Origin: Sneathiella sp. P13V-1
Lineage (GTDB): Bacteria > Pseudomonadota > Alphaproteobacteria > Sneathiellales > Sneathiellaceae
Length of the DNA: 64,000 nt
Reading direction: 5' to 3'
Assembly (NCBI RefSeq): GCF_015143595.1
Contig: NZ_WYEU01000003.1
Span: forward strand, 186,001 to 250,000
In this document: piece by piece, positions 38,623-47,705 of the stretch
Layout: the number at the start of each line of letters is the position of its first letter
Numbering within the stretch: position 1 is the stretch's first letter
Position numbers and translations under genes: made by a program
The notes under the pieces: model-generated
Told to the model about the DNA's origin: nothing
Seen by the model: the letters and a program-made list of their open reading frames with translations, nothing else
Databases searched by the model: none

Positions 38623-39204
38623 TTAGGCTGATTTTCTTTTTCGCCAACCAAAGAAGCCAAGTACAGCCAGCCCAACTGCATATAGAGGAAGAGCCGCAGG
38701 CAAAGGCACTGCTGTCAAACTATCTGGAGAATAATAAAGAGACATGTGAGACAAGTCCTTCCCTTTCCCTTGTCTATTGACGATCACACCCTCTGTTGTC
38801 CAAGTTCCTGATAGATTGGTTATATCAAGCAAATACGCTACAAAAGCGTTGCCTGCTTTCATTGTCAGCATCACACTTGAATACCCGTTGAAGCTATCTA
38901 CTGACCAAGTTCCGCTGGTCACGTCATTTACAACGTCCTTCAAGATAATTTTGTGGTCACCGTCTGGACCGTCTGACTTATCGGCAAGTGTCCAATCTGT
39001 AATACCAAACGGGTCAACGCTCGAAATAAATGCCGTCGTGTCATTTGCACCGTCAAACACTTCGCACGCGGTTGACACTGTTACATCACTGAGCGAACAC
39101 GTTGGGACAATAGGCATAGGTGCAGCGCTCACCGAAGCAGCAGAAAGAACCACAGCAACGATTACTCCACTCAATGCAGAAATAAATTTTCCAAGCCCAA
39201 GCAT
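38623..39204 (-). CDS. VPLPA-CTERM surface protein
   Basis: A 193-residue exported protein. The signal peptide (about 1-27, ending SVSAAP) is followed by a beta-rich body with two Cys pairs near the N-terminus (CSLSD and CEVF). The C-terminus is VPLPAALPLYAVGL followed by a hydrophobic stretch and WRKRK, a textbook VPLPA-type PEP-CTERM sorting signal recognised by exosortase. Such proteins are cleaved and released or anchored, often with exopolysaccharide. No exosortase gene is in the window. Confidence 0.85.
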   Translation of the reverse strand: MLGLGKFISALSGVIVAVVLSAASVSAAPMPIVPTCSLSDVTVSTACEVFDGANDTTAFISSVDPFGITDWTLADKSDGPDGDHKIILKDVVNDVTSGTWSVDSFNGYSSVMLTMKAGNAFVAYLLDITNLSGTWTTEGVIVNRQGKGKDLSHMSLYYSPDSLTAVPLPAALPLYAVGLAVLGFFGWRKRKSA

Positions 39205-39384
39205 ATAAACGCCTCCGAATTCATCAATCCATGAAAGATATCAGATTTTCTCTAAAAGAAACAATTTTACTGTTTTTGTAGGTAGTTTTAAACTCATAAA
39301 ACCCCAAATAGATGTAATATAAATTATTATTTCTACTTTATGATGAAATTAACCAATATTGTTAATCTTATTTAGAATCAAAAT

Positions 39385-39418
39385 GTTAAGGCGATATCAT
39401 AATCAACATCGCCTTAAC
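39385..39418 (-). terminator. terminator after enoyl-CoA hydratase
   Basis: Eleven-bp perfect stem GTTAAGGCGAT / ATCGCCTTAAC, loop of 12, directly past the stop of the minus-strand hydratase; the minus strand continues with ATTTTG. The 39205-39384 segment is otherwise AT-rich with no gene and holds the VPLPA-CTERM promoter. Confidence 0.7.
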
Positions 39419-39425
39419 CTAAGGA

Positions 39426-40229
39426 TTAACGCCCCTTAAACACAGGTGCTTTTTTCTCGACAAAGGCTTTGGCAGCACCTTTGTGATCTTCTGTGTCAAA
39501 GCAACTCATCATATGAACCGCTTCCCAATCAAGAACCTGCTCCAGATCATCAAAGAGGGCCTTGTTCAGGTTCTTTTTCATAAAACCAAGTGCAATTGTT
39601 GGCATGGAAGCAATCTGTGTCGCCATTTCCTTAACGGCCGCTTCATACTGATCCGCAGGCACAGCCTTGTTCACAATGCCTAGCTCTTCCGCTTCGGTTG
39701 CGGTCAGAACCTTACCTGTGAAATACAGCTCGCGTGCCTTCGCTGTTCCGACCAGTTTTGTCAGGAAGTAAGAACCACCAAAGTCCCCTGACAACCCAAC
39801 CTTTGCAAAGGCTGTTGTCAGTTTTGCTGTATCAACCGCAATGCGCATGTCCGCAGCGAGAGCAATTGAAAGACCCGCACCTGCCGCTGGACCTGGAATA
39901 GCCGCAATCACAGGTTTAGGTGACTTGTGGATCAGTTCAGCAACCTGCATTCTAAAGCGCAAGCCATCCACTTTCTGATTAAAATCGTAGCCTGCTGGCC
40001 CGTCTCCATCTGCCGCAGCTGCGAAATTCTTTACATCACCGCCCGCACAAAACGCACCGCCTGCACCGGTGATGACAATCACCCGAACATCAGGGTCTGC
40101 ACCAAGGCGCGGCAATGCTTCCATCAACACAGGGTACATTTCCTGTGTCAGAGCGTTGCGAGCTTCCGGACGGTTAAAGGTGAGTGTTGCAATACCGTTT
40201 TCAACGGATTCCAAAAGATCAGTCGTCAT
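39426..40229 (-). CDS. enoyl-CoA hydratase/isomerase family protein
   Basis: Crotonase fold, 267 residues. NRPEARNALTQEMY (about 20-33), the oxyanion-hole loop GAGGAFCAGGDVKNFA (about 55-70) and PAAGAGLSIALAADMRIA (about 112-129) are intact. The second catalytic region reads VGLSGDFGGSYFLTKLVG, with Asp (D) where many hydratases have Glu, as in isomerase-like members (PaaG group). It lies 90 bp after the indolepyruvate oxidoreductase, suggesting aryl-acyl-CoA metabolism, which is inference. Confidence 0.9.
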   Translation of the reverse strand: MTTDLLESVENGIATLTFNRPEARNALTQEMYPVLMEALPRLGADPDVRVIVITGAGGAFCAGGDVKNFAAAADGDGPAGYDFNQKVDGLRFRMQVAELIHKSPKPVIAAIPGPAAGAGLSIALAADMRIAVDTAKLTTAFAKVGLSGDFGGSYFLTKLVGTAKARELYFTGKVLTATEAEELGIVNKAVPADQYEAAVKEMATQIASMPTIALGFMKKNLNKALFDDLEQVLDWEAVHMMSCFDTEDHKGAAKAFVEKKAPVFKGR

Positions 40230-40319
40230 GTTTCCCTCTTTTTCTTATTATTTTTTACTGATGTGATTGTATCTAGCTTGCGCGAAATCACCAATTGAAA
40301 TTTCGCGCAAGGTAACTGA

Positions 40320-43300
40320 TTACTGAGCTGCTTGCCTGTCAGTGTCGCCTCTTCTGAACTTGGCAAAAAGGCTATCCCATTCCGCTTCGGCAGATTGCAG
40401 ATGACGTTCTTTCACATGCCCATATCCACGGATATGTTCCGGAATTTCGGCAATCTCAATGGCAAGAGTTAGGTTGTCGGCGCTCAAGCCCTCAACCAAT
40501 TCCTGAACGGTATCTTCGTAGCGCTTGATTAAGGCTTTCTCTTTCAGACGCTCTTCAGTTTTTCCAAATGGATCTAATGCTGTTCCGCGTAAGAAGCGCA
40601 TTTTTGCCATCAAGCCAAACAGTTTGAACATCCATGGTCCAAATTCCCGTTTCTTTAAATGTCCTGTTTCCGGATCTTTCTTCGCAAGTAACGGCGGGGC
40701 CATATGGAATTTGAGCTTGAAGTCCCCTTCGAACTGTTGCTTCAACTTCTCTTCAAAGGCACCACTTGTATAAAGACGTGCAACTTCAAACTCATCTTTA
40801 TAAGCCATGAGTTTGTAGAAATAGCGTGCTACTGCACTTGTAAGCGGTAAATCAGAACCTCCAAGCGCTGTTTCAGCGGCACGGACCTTATCGACAAGAT
40901 TGAGGTAGCGTTTTGCATATCGTTTGCTTTGATAGCTGGTCAGCTCATCCTGACGGTTTGCAATCATTTCATCTAATGCCAGCGGTTTTTGAATGATCTC
41001 TGCACTTGTTGCGGGTCTGGCAATGGCTTCAACCGCCTCCAGATCACTCGCCGCCTTACGGCCCCACGCAAAACTACGCTTGTTCGCGTCGATCGCGACG
41101 CCGTTAAGTTCAATCGCCTGCTCGATGGAGGCTAGTGAAAGAGGGATAGTGCCCTTCTGGAAGGCATACCCAAGCAGGAAGAGGTTTGCTGCGATACTGT
41201 CACCCATGATCGCCGTGGCCAGTGTTGTACTATCAATGAAATCAGATTTTTCTCGGCCAATACTTTCGGCGACAAGTTCCGTCAACGTATCGCGGTCCAT
41301 TGCCAGATCCGGTGCCAGTGTAAAGGCTGCAACCGGCACAACATGGTCATTGATAATGGCGCGTGTGCGGCCAAGGCCGTAGCTCGCCAACGCATCTGCA
41401 CCCGCTGCCACAACAAGGTCACAGCCAACAACGAGATCTGTCTGACGATTTGGAATACGTGTCCCGGACAAATCACTGGCTTCCTTGGTGATACGCACGT
41501 GGCTCATCACCGCGCCATTTTTCTGAGCAAGGCCGGTTTGATCAAGGATCGTTGCACCCTTCCCTTCCAAATGAGCTGCCATTCCAAGTAAGGCACCAAC
41601 AGTTACAACACCTGTACCACCAATACCGGTGACCAGAATGTTGTAGCTGTCATTAATAGTCGCTGGGGTTGGTTCGGAAAGGCCCGCAGCGGGGTTCTGA
41701 ATATCAATATCACCAGAGCTGATTTCCGGTTTTTCTGGTTTACGGAGAGCGCCGCCTTCAACGGTTACAAAACTTGGGCAAAAGCCCTTAACGCAGGAGA
41801 AGTCTTTGTTGCAGCTTGATTGGTCGATGACGCGTTTACGGCCAAATTCGGTTTCAAGCGGTTTGACGGACACACAGTTGGACGCAACACCACAATCACC
41901 GCATCCTTCACATACAAGATCATTGATAAAGGCACGTTTATCCGGGTCCGGGAACGTTCCCCGTTTCCGGCGGCGACGTTTTTCAGCGGCGCAAGTTTGA
42001 TCATAGATCAGTACTGTCACACCTTCAATTTCGCGCAGTTCGCGTTGAACAGCATCCAGTTCGTCGCGATGACGGATGGTGACCCCCGGTGCCCAATCTG
42101 CGCGCGCATCGTACTTTTCAGGCTCATCCGTTACGACGATGATTTTCTTTACGCCTTCAGAATGAACCTGATGGCTGATCTGCCAAGGGGATAATGGCCC
42201 ATCAAACGGCTGGCCACCGGTCATGGCAACCGCATCATTAAACAGGATTTTGTAGGTAATGTTCACGTCCGCAGCGGCGGCGGCCCTAATGGCCATCAAG
42301 CCTGAATGATAATAGGTTCCATCACCCAAATTCTGGAAAATGTGTTTTTCGTTCGTGAACGGTGCCTGACCGATCCAGTTGGATCCTTCAGCGCCCATAT
42401 GGGTGTAGGTCTGTGTTCGGCGGTTCGGCATATAAACAGCCATGGTATGACAACCAATACCCGCCATGGCCCGGCTACCCTCTGGCACATTGGTAGAGGA
42501 GTTATGTGGGCAACCTGAGCAAAACCAAGGGCTGCGAGTTACTGATGCGGGTGGACGGGCATTACCACTATCATTGGCCTCCGCAACTGCGATAGATTCT
42601 TTGATACCATTAGGCAGATCGCGAAGTTTAAGGCGCGCGGAAATCGCTTCTGCCACTTGTTTTGGGGTCAATTCACCGCTGGAAGAGAGCAGTTTCCGCC
42701 CCTGGTCATCTTTCTTACCAACAATTCGTGGACGATTAGGAAGGTCGTAGAGTATCCGCGCTGCCTGCTCTTCAATCAGGCTACGTTTTTCTTCCACAAC
42801 CAGGATCTCATCCAGGCCTTCGGCGAATTTTCGTATACCTGTTGGCTCCAGTGGCCAAGTACAGCCAACCTTATATACGGTCAGACCAATTTGTTCGGCA
42901 TATTCCCTGGAAATCCCCAAATCCGTAAGCGCTTGTTGCACATCCAGCCAGGATTTACCTGTGGTCACGATCCCAAATTTACGGGTTGAACTATCCTGCG
43001 TGATTTTATCCAGTTTATTGGCACGAACATAAGCCTCCACCATCGGGAGTTTGTGGCTTAAAATGCGCTCTTCCTGCCCAACAGCCGGATCAGGCCAGCG
43101 GAGGTGAACTCCCCCTGCAGGTGCCTCAATATCATCTGGTATTTTAATTTGAACACGGTCTGGTCCCACATGAACTGTTGCAGAACTTTCAACAGTGTCT
43201 GTCAGACACTTCATTGCCACCCAACAACCGCTATAGCGGCTCATAGCAATAGCGTGAAGACCGTAATCCAGATACTCCTGCACTGTAGCCGGATTAAATA

Positions 43301-43808
43301 CGGGGATCATAGCCGCCGCCATCGCCTGCTCACTTTGATGGGCAACAGTAGATGATTTTGCCGTATGGTCATCTCCCATCAGAACAAGGACACCCCCATG
43401 TTCAGACGTGCCGGCCATATTGGCGTGCTTAAACACGTCACCAGAACGGTCCACACCCGGGCCCTTGCCATACCAAATGCCAAAGACACCATCATAATCA
43501 GATTGACCTGAAAGATGCAGCTGCTGTGTTCCCCAGATGCTGGTTGCAGCCAGATCCTCGTTCACACCCGGTTGGAAATGAATATCGTTATTCTTCAGAA
43601 ACGGCTTTGCTTTCCAGAGGCTTTGGTCATAAAGCCCAAGCGGAGAGCCACGATATCCGGAAATGAAAGCACCCGTCTTCAATCCGGCCGCAGCGTCTCT
43701 TTGGCGTTGCATAATCGGCAGGCGAACCAACGCTTGCGTTCCCGTGATGAAGACTTGACCTTCCTCTAGGTCATATTTGTCATCCAACGTGACTTGCTTA
43801 TTTTCCAT
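40320..43808 (-). CDS. fused indolepyruvate:ferredoxin oxidoreductase (alpha-beta)
   Basis: A 1162-residue single chain that oxidatively decarboxylates 2-oxo acids (indolepyruvate, phenylpyruvate, branched 2-oxo acids) to acyl-CoA. Order: pyrimidine-binding domain (about 20-250), TPP-binding domain (about 430-640, with GCPHNSSTNVPEGSRAMAG), a small 4Fe-4S segment (CEGCGDCGVASNC about 650-662), then the gamma-type domain (about 740-900, GIGGTGVVTVGALLG). The final part (about 950-1162) is the extension found in the proteobacterial fused form. It is downstream of the Liv transporter and a hairpin. Confidence 0.95.
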   Translation of the reverse strand: MENKQVTLDDKYDLEEGQVFITGTQALVRLPIMQRQRDAAAGLKTGAFISGYRGSPLGLYDQSLWKAKPFLKNNDIHFQPGVNEDLAATSIWGTQQLHLSGQSDYDGVFGIWYGKGPGVDRSGDVFKHANMAGTSEHGGVLVLMGDDHTAKSSTVAHQSEQAMAAAMIPVFNPATVQEYLDYGLHAIAMSRYSGCWVAMKCLTDTVESSATVHVGPDRVQIKIPDDIEAPAGGVHLRWPDPAVGQEERILSHKLPMVEAYVRANKLDKITQDSSTRKFGIVTTGKSWLDVQQALTDLGISREYAEQIGLTVYKVGCTWPLEPTGIRKFAEGLDEILVVEEKRSLIEEQAARILYDLPNRPRIVGKKDDQGRKLLSSSGELTPKQVAEAISARLKLRDLPNGIKESIAVAEANDSGNARPPASVTRSPWFCSGCPHNSSTNVPEGSRAMAGIGCHTMAVYMPNRRTQTYTHMGAEGSNWIGQAPFTNEKHIFQNLGDGTYYHSGLMAIRAAAAADVNITYKILFNDAVAMTGGQPFDGPLSPWQISHQVHSEGVKKIIVVTDEPEKYDARADWAPGVTIRHRDELDAVQRELREIEGVTVLIYDQTCAAEKRRRRKRGTFPDPDKRAFINDLVCEGCGDCGVASNCVSVKPLETEFGRKRVIDQSSCNKDFSCVKGFCPSFVTVEGGALRKPEKPEISSGDIDIQNPAAGLSEPTPATINDSYNILVTGIGGTGVVTVGALLGMAAHLEGKGATILDQTGLAQKNGAVMSHVRITKEASDLSGTRIPNRQTDLVVGCDLVVAAGADALASYGLGRTRAIINDHVVPVAAFTLAPDLAMDRDTLTELVAESIGREKSDFIDSTTLATAIMGDSIAANLFLLGYAFQKGTIPLSLASIEQAIELNGVAIDANKRSFAWGRKAASDLEAVEAIARPATSAEIIQKPLALDEMIANRQDELTSYQSKRYAKRYLNLVDKVRAAETALGGSDLPLTSAVARYFYKLMAYKDEFEVARLYTSGAFEEKLKQQFEGDFKLKFHMAPPLLAKKDPETGHLKKREFGPWMFKLFGLMAKMRFLRGTALDPFGKTEERLKEKALIKRYEDTVQELVEGLSADNLTLAIEIAEIPEHIRGYGHVKERHLQSAEAEWDSLFAKFRRGDTDRQAAQ

Positions 43809-43853
43809 CTCTAGCTCACCCGTTACTGATTATTGATTTATTACAAACAATAA

Positions 43854-43890
43854 GGGCGATGACAGCCCTTTGACAAGCCCGTCATCGCCC
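43854..43890 (-). terminator. hairpin between livF and the oxidoreductase gene
   Basis: Ten-bp perfect repeat GGGCGATGAC / GTCATCGCCC around a 17-base loop, just beyond the livF stop on the minus strand. The following TTATTGTTTG is a weak U-tract, so partial read-through into the oxidoreductase gene is plausible. Confidence 0.65.
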
Positions 43891-43912
43891 CACACAAGTC
43901 TAATGATAATGG

Positions 43913-44608
43913 TTAGACCTCGAGCCACTCCTTGCGGATCTGCTCGTTGGCCTTAAGTTCATCAGGCGTTCCCTCATACACCATGTGACCATGCCCCATT
44001 ACATAGAGCCTGTGAGAAATCTTAAGCGCAATAGCAAGTTTCTGCTCAACGAGCAAAATTGAAACACCGCGCTTGGCAATTTCGGACAAAAGATCGCCAA
44101 CCTGTTCAACAATTTTCGGAGCAAGCCCCTCGGTTGGTTCATCAATCATAATCAAATCCGGATCCCCCATAAGTGTCCGGCACATGGTCAACATTTGCTG
44201 CTCACCACCGGACAGAACACCCGCATTTACATCGGCACGACGCCCCAGATTTGGAAACATTTCAAACATGTCTTCCATTTTCCAGCGGCCCTGCTTTTTC
44301 ATATCCTTGATGCCCAACAGAAGATTCTGACGGACCGTCAAGGTTGGAAACACATCCCTGTTTTCAGGAACATATCCCAAACCGCTATTGGCAATCTCAT
44401 GCTCTTTAAGGCCAGCAATCTGCCGCCCTTTATACATGACGGAACCTTGTGGCTCCACTTCGCCCATAATGGCTTTGATAGTTGTAGATCGGCCCACGCC
44501 GTTCCTGCCCAGCAAGGAGACAATTTCGCCTTCATTTACTTTGAAGGTCACGCCTTGCAGGATATGACTTTTACCGTAGTAGGCATGCAAATCATTTACT
44601 TCAAGCAT
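43913..44608 (-). CDS. livF: branched-chain/amide amino-acid ABC transporter ATPase LivF, Walker A Lys to Arg
   Basis: Second ATPase of the Liv-type importer, 231 residues. Walker A reads LLGRNGVGRSTT (about 32-43), with Arg in place of the usual Lys; I read the codon as CGA on the minus strand. The signature LSGGEQQMLTMCRTLM, Walker B LIMIDEPTEGLAP and the switch region (LLVEQK, where Liv ATPases have Q not H) are intact. It overlaps livG by 8 bp. Confidence 0.93.
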   Translation of the reverse strand: MLEVNDLHAYYGKSHILQGVTFKVNEGEIVSLLGRNGVGRSTTIKAIMGEVEPQGSVMYKGRQIAGLKEHEIANSGLGYVPENRDVFPTLTVRQNLLLGIKDMKKQGRWKMEDMFEMFPNLGRRADVNAGVLSGGEQQMLTMCRTLMGDPDLIMIDEPTEGLAPKIVEQVGDLLSEIAKRGVSILLVEQKLAIALKISHRLYVMGHGHMVYEGTPDELKANEQIRKEWLEV

Positions 44609-45356
44609 CTTCTGCCTCCGCCCCTAGATACGCTTCCTGCACCGCTTTGTTATTGCGGATATTCTCTGGTGTATCTGTGGCAATAATTTCACCGTAAACC
44701 AGTACGGAAATTCGATCCGCTAGATCAAAAACCACGCCCATGTCATGTTCCACCATTACAAGGGTTTTGCCTTCGGTAATGTTACGGATCAATTCAATGG
44801 CTTGATCCGTTTCAGAATGACTCATACCTGCGGTTGGCTCATCCAGCATAATCACATCAGCACCACCAGCCGAGGCGATCCCGATTTCCAAAGCCCGCTG
44901 TTCTGCATATGTCAAAACACCGGCAGGCACATGCTGACGACCAGTCAGACCAATTTCGGCGAGCACTTCCTGTGCGCGCTGATTGAGATCATCCTGTTTA
45001 TCTACGATATGCCAGAAAGAATACTTGAACCCTTTTGACCACATTAGACCGCAACGAACATTTTCAAAAACGCTCATCATCGGGAAGATATTGGTCACCT
45101 GGAAACTACGGGACAGGCCTTTGCGGTAGATCTCGTAAGGAGGAAGGTTGCTAATCTCTTCTCCGTTAAGGCCAACAGATCCACTAGACAGGTTGTACCG
45201 GCCACTGATCAAGTGGAACAGGGTGGATTTACCGGCACCATTTGGGCCAATAATCGCATGGCGTTCCCCTTTTTCAATCTCCAGATTCACACCACGGATA
45301 ATTTCAGTTGGTCCGAAACTTTTCCTGACATCCTGAAGGGAAATAGCGCTACTCAT
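44601..45356 (-). CDS. livG: branched-chain amino-acid ABC transporter ATPase LivG
   Basis: First ATPase of the importer, 251 residues. Walker [16 protein letters not shown] (about 37-51) is intact, unlike LivF. The signature TYAEQRALEIGIA is the LivG-type variant, and Walker B reads VIMLDEPTAGMSHSE. It starts at the last base of livM. Confidence 0.94.
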   Translation of the reverse strand: MSSAISLQDVRKSFGPTEIIRGVNLEIEKGERHAIIGPNGAGKSTLFHLISGRYNLSSGSVGLNGEEISNLPPYEIYRKGLSRSFQVTNIFPMMSVFENVRCGLMWSKGFKYSFWHIVDKQDDLNQRAQEVLAEIGLTGRQHVPAGVLTYAEQRALEIGIASAGGADVIMLDEPTAGMSHSETDQAIELIRNITEGKTLVMVEHDMGVVFDLADRISVLVYGEIIATDTPENIRNNKAVQEAYLGAEAEDA

Positions 45357-46651
45357 TATACTGACCCTCCTTCAGAATTCGACGGTGCATGGGCTTCCTC
45401 CCACGCTTCTTTTAATTGTGGTGCTTGAGATTTGGCGAAGTAGCCACCCACAAGAATCAAGGCACCAACAACAATCCATGGAATGAAAGTGTGCGTATCG
45501 AACTCAATGCCGATCAGGCTCATCATTGTCTGGTCAGCAGGTGCCGCCCGAAGATGGTGGACCATTTCCAAAGCTGACATCAAGCCGCCAACCAGCATAA
45601 TGGTTGGAATACCCATGCGGATATATGGCACAACCAAACTGCTCATGCGCTTCATCCGGATAATCGGTAAGTGCATAGCCAGAATACCCGTCAACCCTTG
45701 CGGCGCATACATCACCGTTAAGACGAACAGGATGCCCACGTAAAGTTGCCAAATTTCTGTGTAGTTACTGAGAAGTGTCTGCAACAAGGTAAAGACAACA
45801 GCACCGATGATTGGCCCGATAAAGAAACCGACACCACCGATATATGCCATCAACAGGACAACACCGGATGTCAACGCATTGAGGTTTTCTTCTGTTACAA
45901 TTTCAAAATTAATTGCGAACAGGCCACCTGCAATACCCGCAAAGAAACCGGAGGCGCAGAATGAGATGAAGCGAACTTTCCTCATGCTGTAACCGACAAA
46001 TTCAGCGCGTTCTTCATTGTCCCTCACCGCATTTGCCATTCGGCCCATTGGCGTACGGGAGAACAGGTACATCAGCGCAATAGTAATAAACGCCCAAGCT
46101 GCGATCAGATAGTAAACCTCGATATCTTGTGCGAAATCAAAACCAAGAATATTTGGTCCCATTGTCCGGTCACCACTTACCCCTTCTTCACCACCAAAAA
46201 AGGCAACGAAGATCAGAGAAGAGGCTGCAATCAACTCACCAATACCCAGTGAAATCATCGCGAACACTGTCCCTGCACGGCGAGTAGAAAAACTACCCAC
46301 AATAATTGCGAAGATCAGTCCGATAATACCGCCAAAAATGGGGACCAGGAACATCGGCAAGACGAACACTTCGTATTCGATATAGTTCATGAAGTGAACG
46401 GACATAAAACCGCCGAGGCCAAAATACACGGCATGACCAAAGGAGAGCATTCCCCCCTGCCCCAGCAACATATTATAGCTGAGCGCAAAGATGATGAAGA
46501 TGCCCATCAGGTTCATTGTATAGACGGAAATTCCGCTACTGAAGATGAACGGCAGAACAATAAAAAGGACTGCCAGGAAAATCCACGCCCCAAACCTTTT
46601 AACAAAGGACGGGCTGGATGCGCTTGATTGTGTAGTAGACATTTCACTCAT
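45356..46651 (-). CDS. livM: branched-chain amino-acid ABC transporter permease LivM
   Basis: Permease of the BPD_transp_2 family with about ten membrane helices. The core contains MLLGQGGMLSFGHAVYFGLGG (about 62-82; the GxxSFGHA motif) and DNEERAEFVGYSMRKVRF, the cytosolic EAA-like loop. At 431 residues it is longer than most LivM because of a C-terminal region with two more hydrophobic segments (about 345-410). It overlaps livH by 4 bp. Confidence 0.93.
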   Translation of the reverse strand: MSEMSTTQSSASSPSFVKRFGAWIFLAVLFIVLPFIFSSGISVYTMNLMGIFIIFALSYNMLLGQGGMLSFGHAVYFGLGGFMSVHFMNYIEYEVFVLPMFLVPIFGGIIGLIFAIIVGSFSTRRAGTVFAMISLGIGELIAASSLIFVAFFGGEEGVSGDRTMGPNILGFDFAQDIEVYYLIAAWAFITIALMYLFSRTPMGRMANAVRDNEERAEFVGYSMRKVRFISFCASGFFAGIAGGLFAINFEIVTEENLNALTSGVVLLMAYIGGVGFFIGPIIGAVVFTLLQTLLSNYTEIWQLYVGILFVLTVMYAPQGLTGILAMHLPIIRMKRMSSLVVPYIRMGIPTIMLVGGLMSALEMVHHLRAAPADQTMMSLIGIEFDTHTFIPWIVVGALILVGGYFAKSQAPQLKEAWEEAHAPSNSEGGSV

Positions 46652-47598
46652 GATTCACGCTTCCCGAACAGACCCGTTGGACGGAAAATAAGGATCAGGA
46701 CCAGCAACAGATATGGCAGGATCGGAGCGATTTGCGGCAAGGACAACGTCCATAGGTCGCGAAGAGCGCTTTCTGCATCTGTTGTGATGTTAAAGACCAT
46801 CAGAAGATCGTTGACGGAATAATCCAGCGCGATCGCAAAGGTTTGCAACAGACCAATGATCAAAGAGGCGACAAACGCGCCCACCAGCGACCCGAGGCCA
46901 CCAACAACAACAATCACAAATACAATGGACCCCAGGACAACCGCCATTCCCGGAAAAGTACCGAGTGCCGGACCTGCGATCACACCAGCCAGCCCCGCCA
47001 ATGCAGAACCAACACCAAATACACCCATGAAAACAAGTGGCACATTGTGGCCAAGCATCGCCGTCATATTTGGATGAGTAATCGCCGCCTGAATTATCAG
47101 ACCCACACGTGATTTCGTCAGGATCAGCAACAGAACAATGAAAATTGAAATCGAAACGACCAGCATAAAGGCCTTATAGGCCGGGAAATCCTGCCCAAAG
47201 AAATTAAACAGAGCAAATTGTAGGATTTCTGGTTCGTGATAAGCTTTCGTATCTTTACCCCAGATGAACTGAACGACCTCTTCGATGAGGAAGGCAAGGC
47301 CGAAGGTAAAGATCAACTCGGCAACATGTCCCCAGCGGTGAACATGACGAAGGCCATATCGTTCAACAAACGCACCGAACAAGCCAACAAGGATCGGAGC
47401 AATTATCAAACCCGGCCAGAAACCGATATAAGAGCTAATGGTATAGGCGAAATATGCACCCAGCATGTAGAAGCTGGCATGTGCAAAGTTCAAAACGCCC
47501 ATCATGGAGAAGATAAGTGTCAGACCACTTGCCAGCATAAACAGCAAAAGGCCTGTCACCACTCCGTTGAGAAGGGAGAAAAATAGCAATTCAAACAT
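46648..47598 (-). CDS. livH: branched-chain amino-acid ABC transporter permease LivH
   Basis: Second permease, 316 residues, about eight helices. The N-terminal LLNGVVTGLLLFMLASGLTLIF and MGVLNFAHASFYMLGAYFAY segments (the NFAHG-like motif) are typical. The 108-bp gap to livJ contains a hairpin that probably lowers livHMGF expression relative to livJ. Confidence 0.94.
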   Translation of the reverse strand: MFELLFFSLLNGVVTGLLLFMLASGLTLIFSMMGVLNFAHASFYMLGAYFAYTISSYIGFWPGLIIAPILVGLFGAFVERYGLRHVHRWGHVAELIFTFGLAFLIEEVVQFIWGKDTKAYHEPEILQFALFNFFGQDFPAYKAFMLVVSISIFIVLLLILTKSRVGLIIQAAITHPNMTAMLGHNVPLVFMGVFGVGSALAGLAGVIAGPALGTFPGMAVVLGSIVFVIVVVGGLGSLVGAFVASLIIGLLQTFAIALDYSVNDLLMVFNITTDAESALRDLWTLSLPQIAPILPYLLLVLILIFRPTGLFGKRES

Positions 47599-47654
47599 TG
47601 GTTGAATCTCTTACGCACAGGATTTTAAAGAACGCAGATCTATTGCCTGCTTTG

Positions 47655-47687
47655 AAAAAAATGGACTGTCCGCAAAGCGGACAGTCC
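47655..47687 (-). terminator. attenuating hairpin between livJ and livH
   Basis: Eleven-bp perfect stem GGACTGTCCGC (47663-47673) / GCGGACAGTCC (47677-47687) with a three-base loop; on the minus strand it is followed by ATTTTTTTC. It has the form of a strong terminator placed after the binding-protein gene, a common way to make more binding protein than permease. Confidence 0.85.
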
Positions 47688-47705
47688 TTGAGACTGTAAT
47701 AGAGA

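Noticed and set aside
39340-39360. CtrA-like TTAA repeats near the VPLPA-CTERM promoter
   Set aside because: The TTAA spacing is nine rather than the expected seven bases and the surrounding DNA is AT-rich, so chance is likely.
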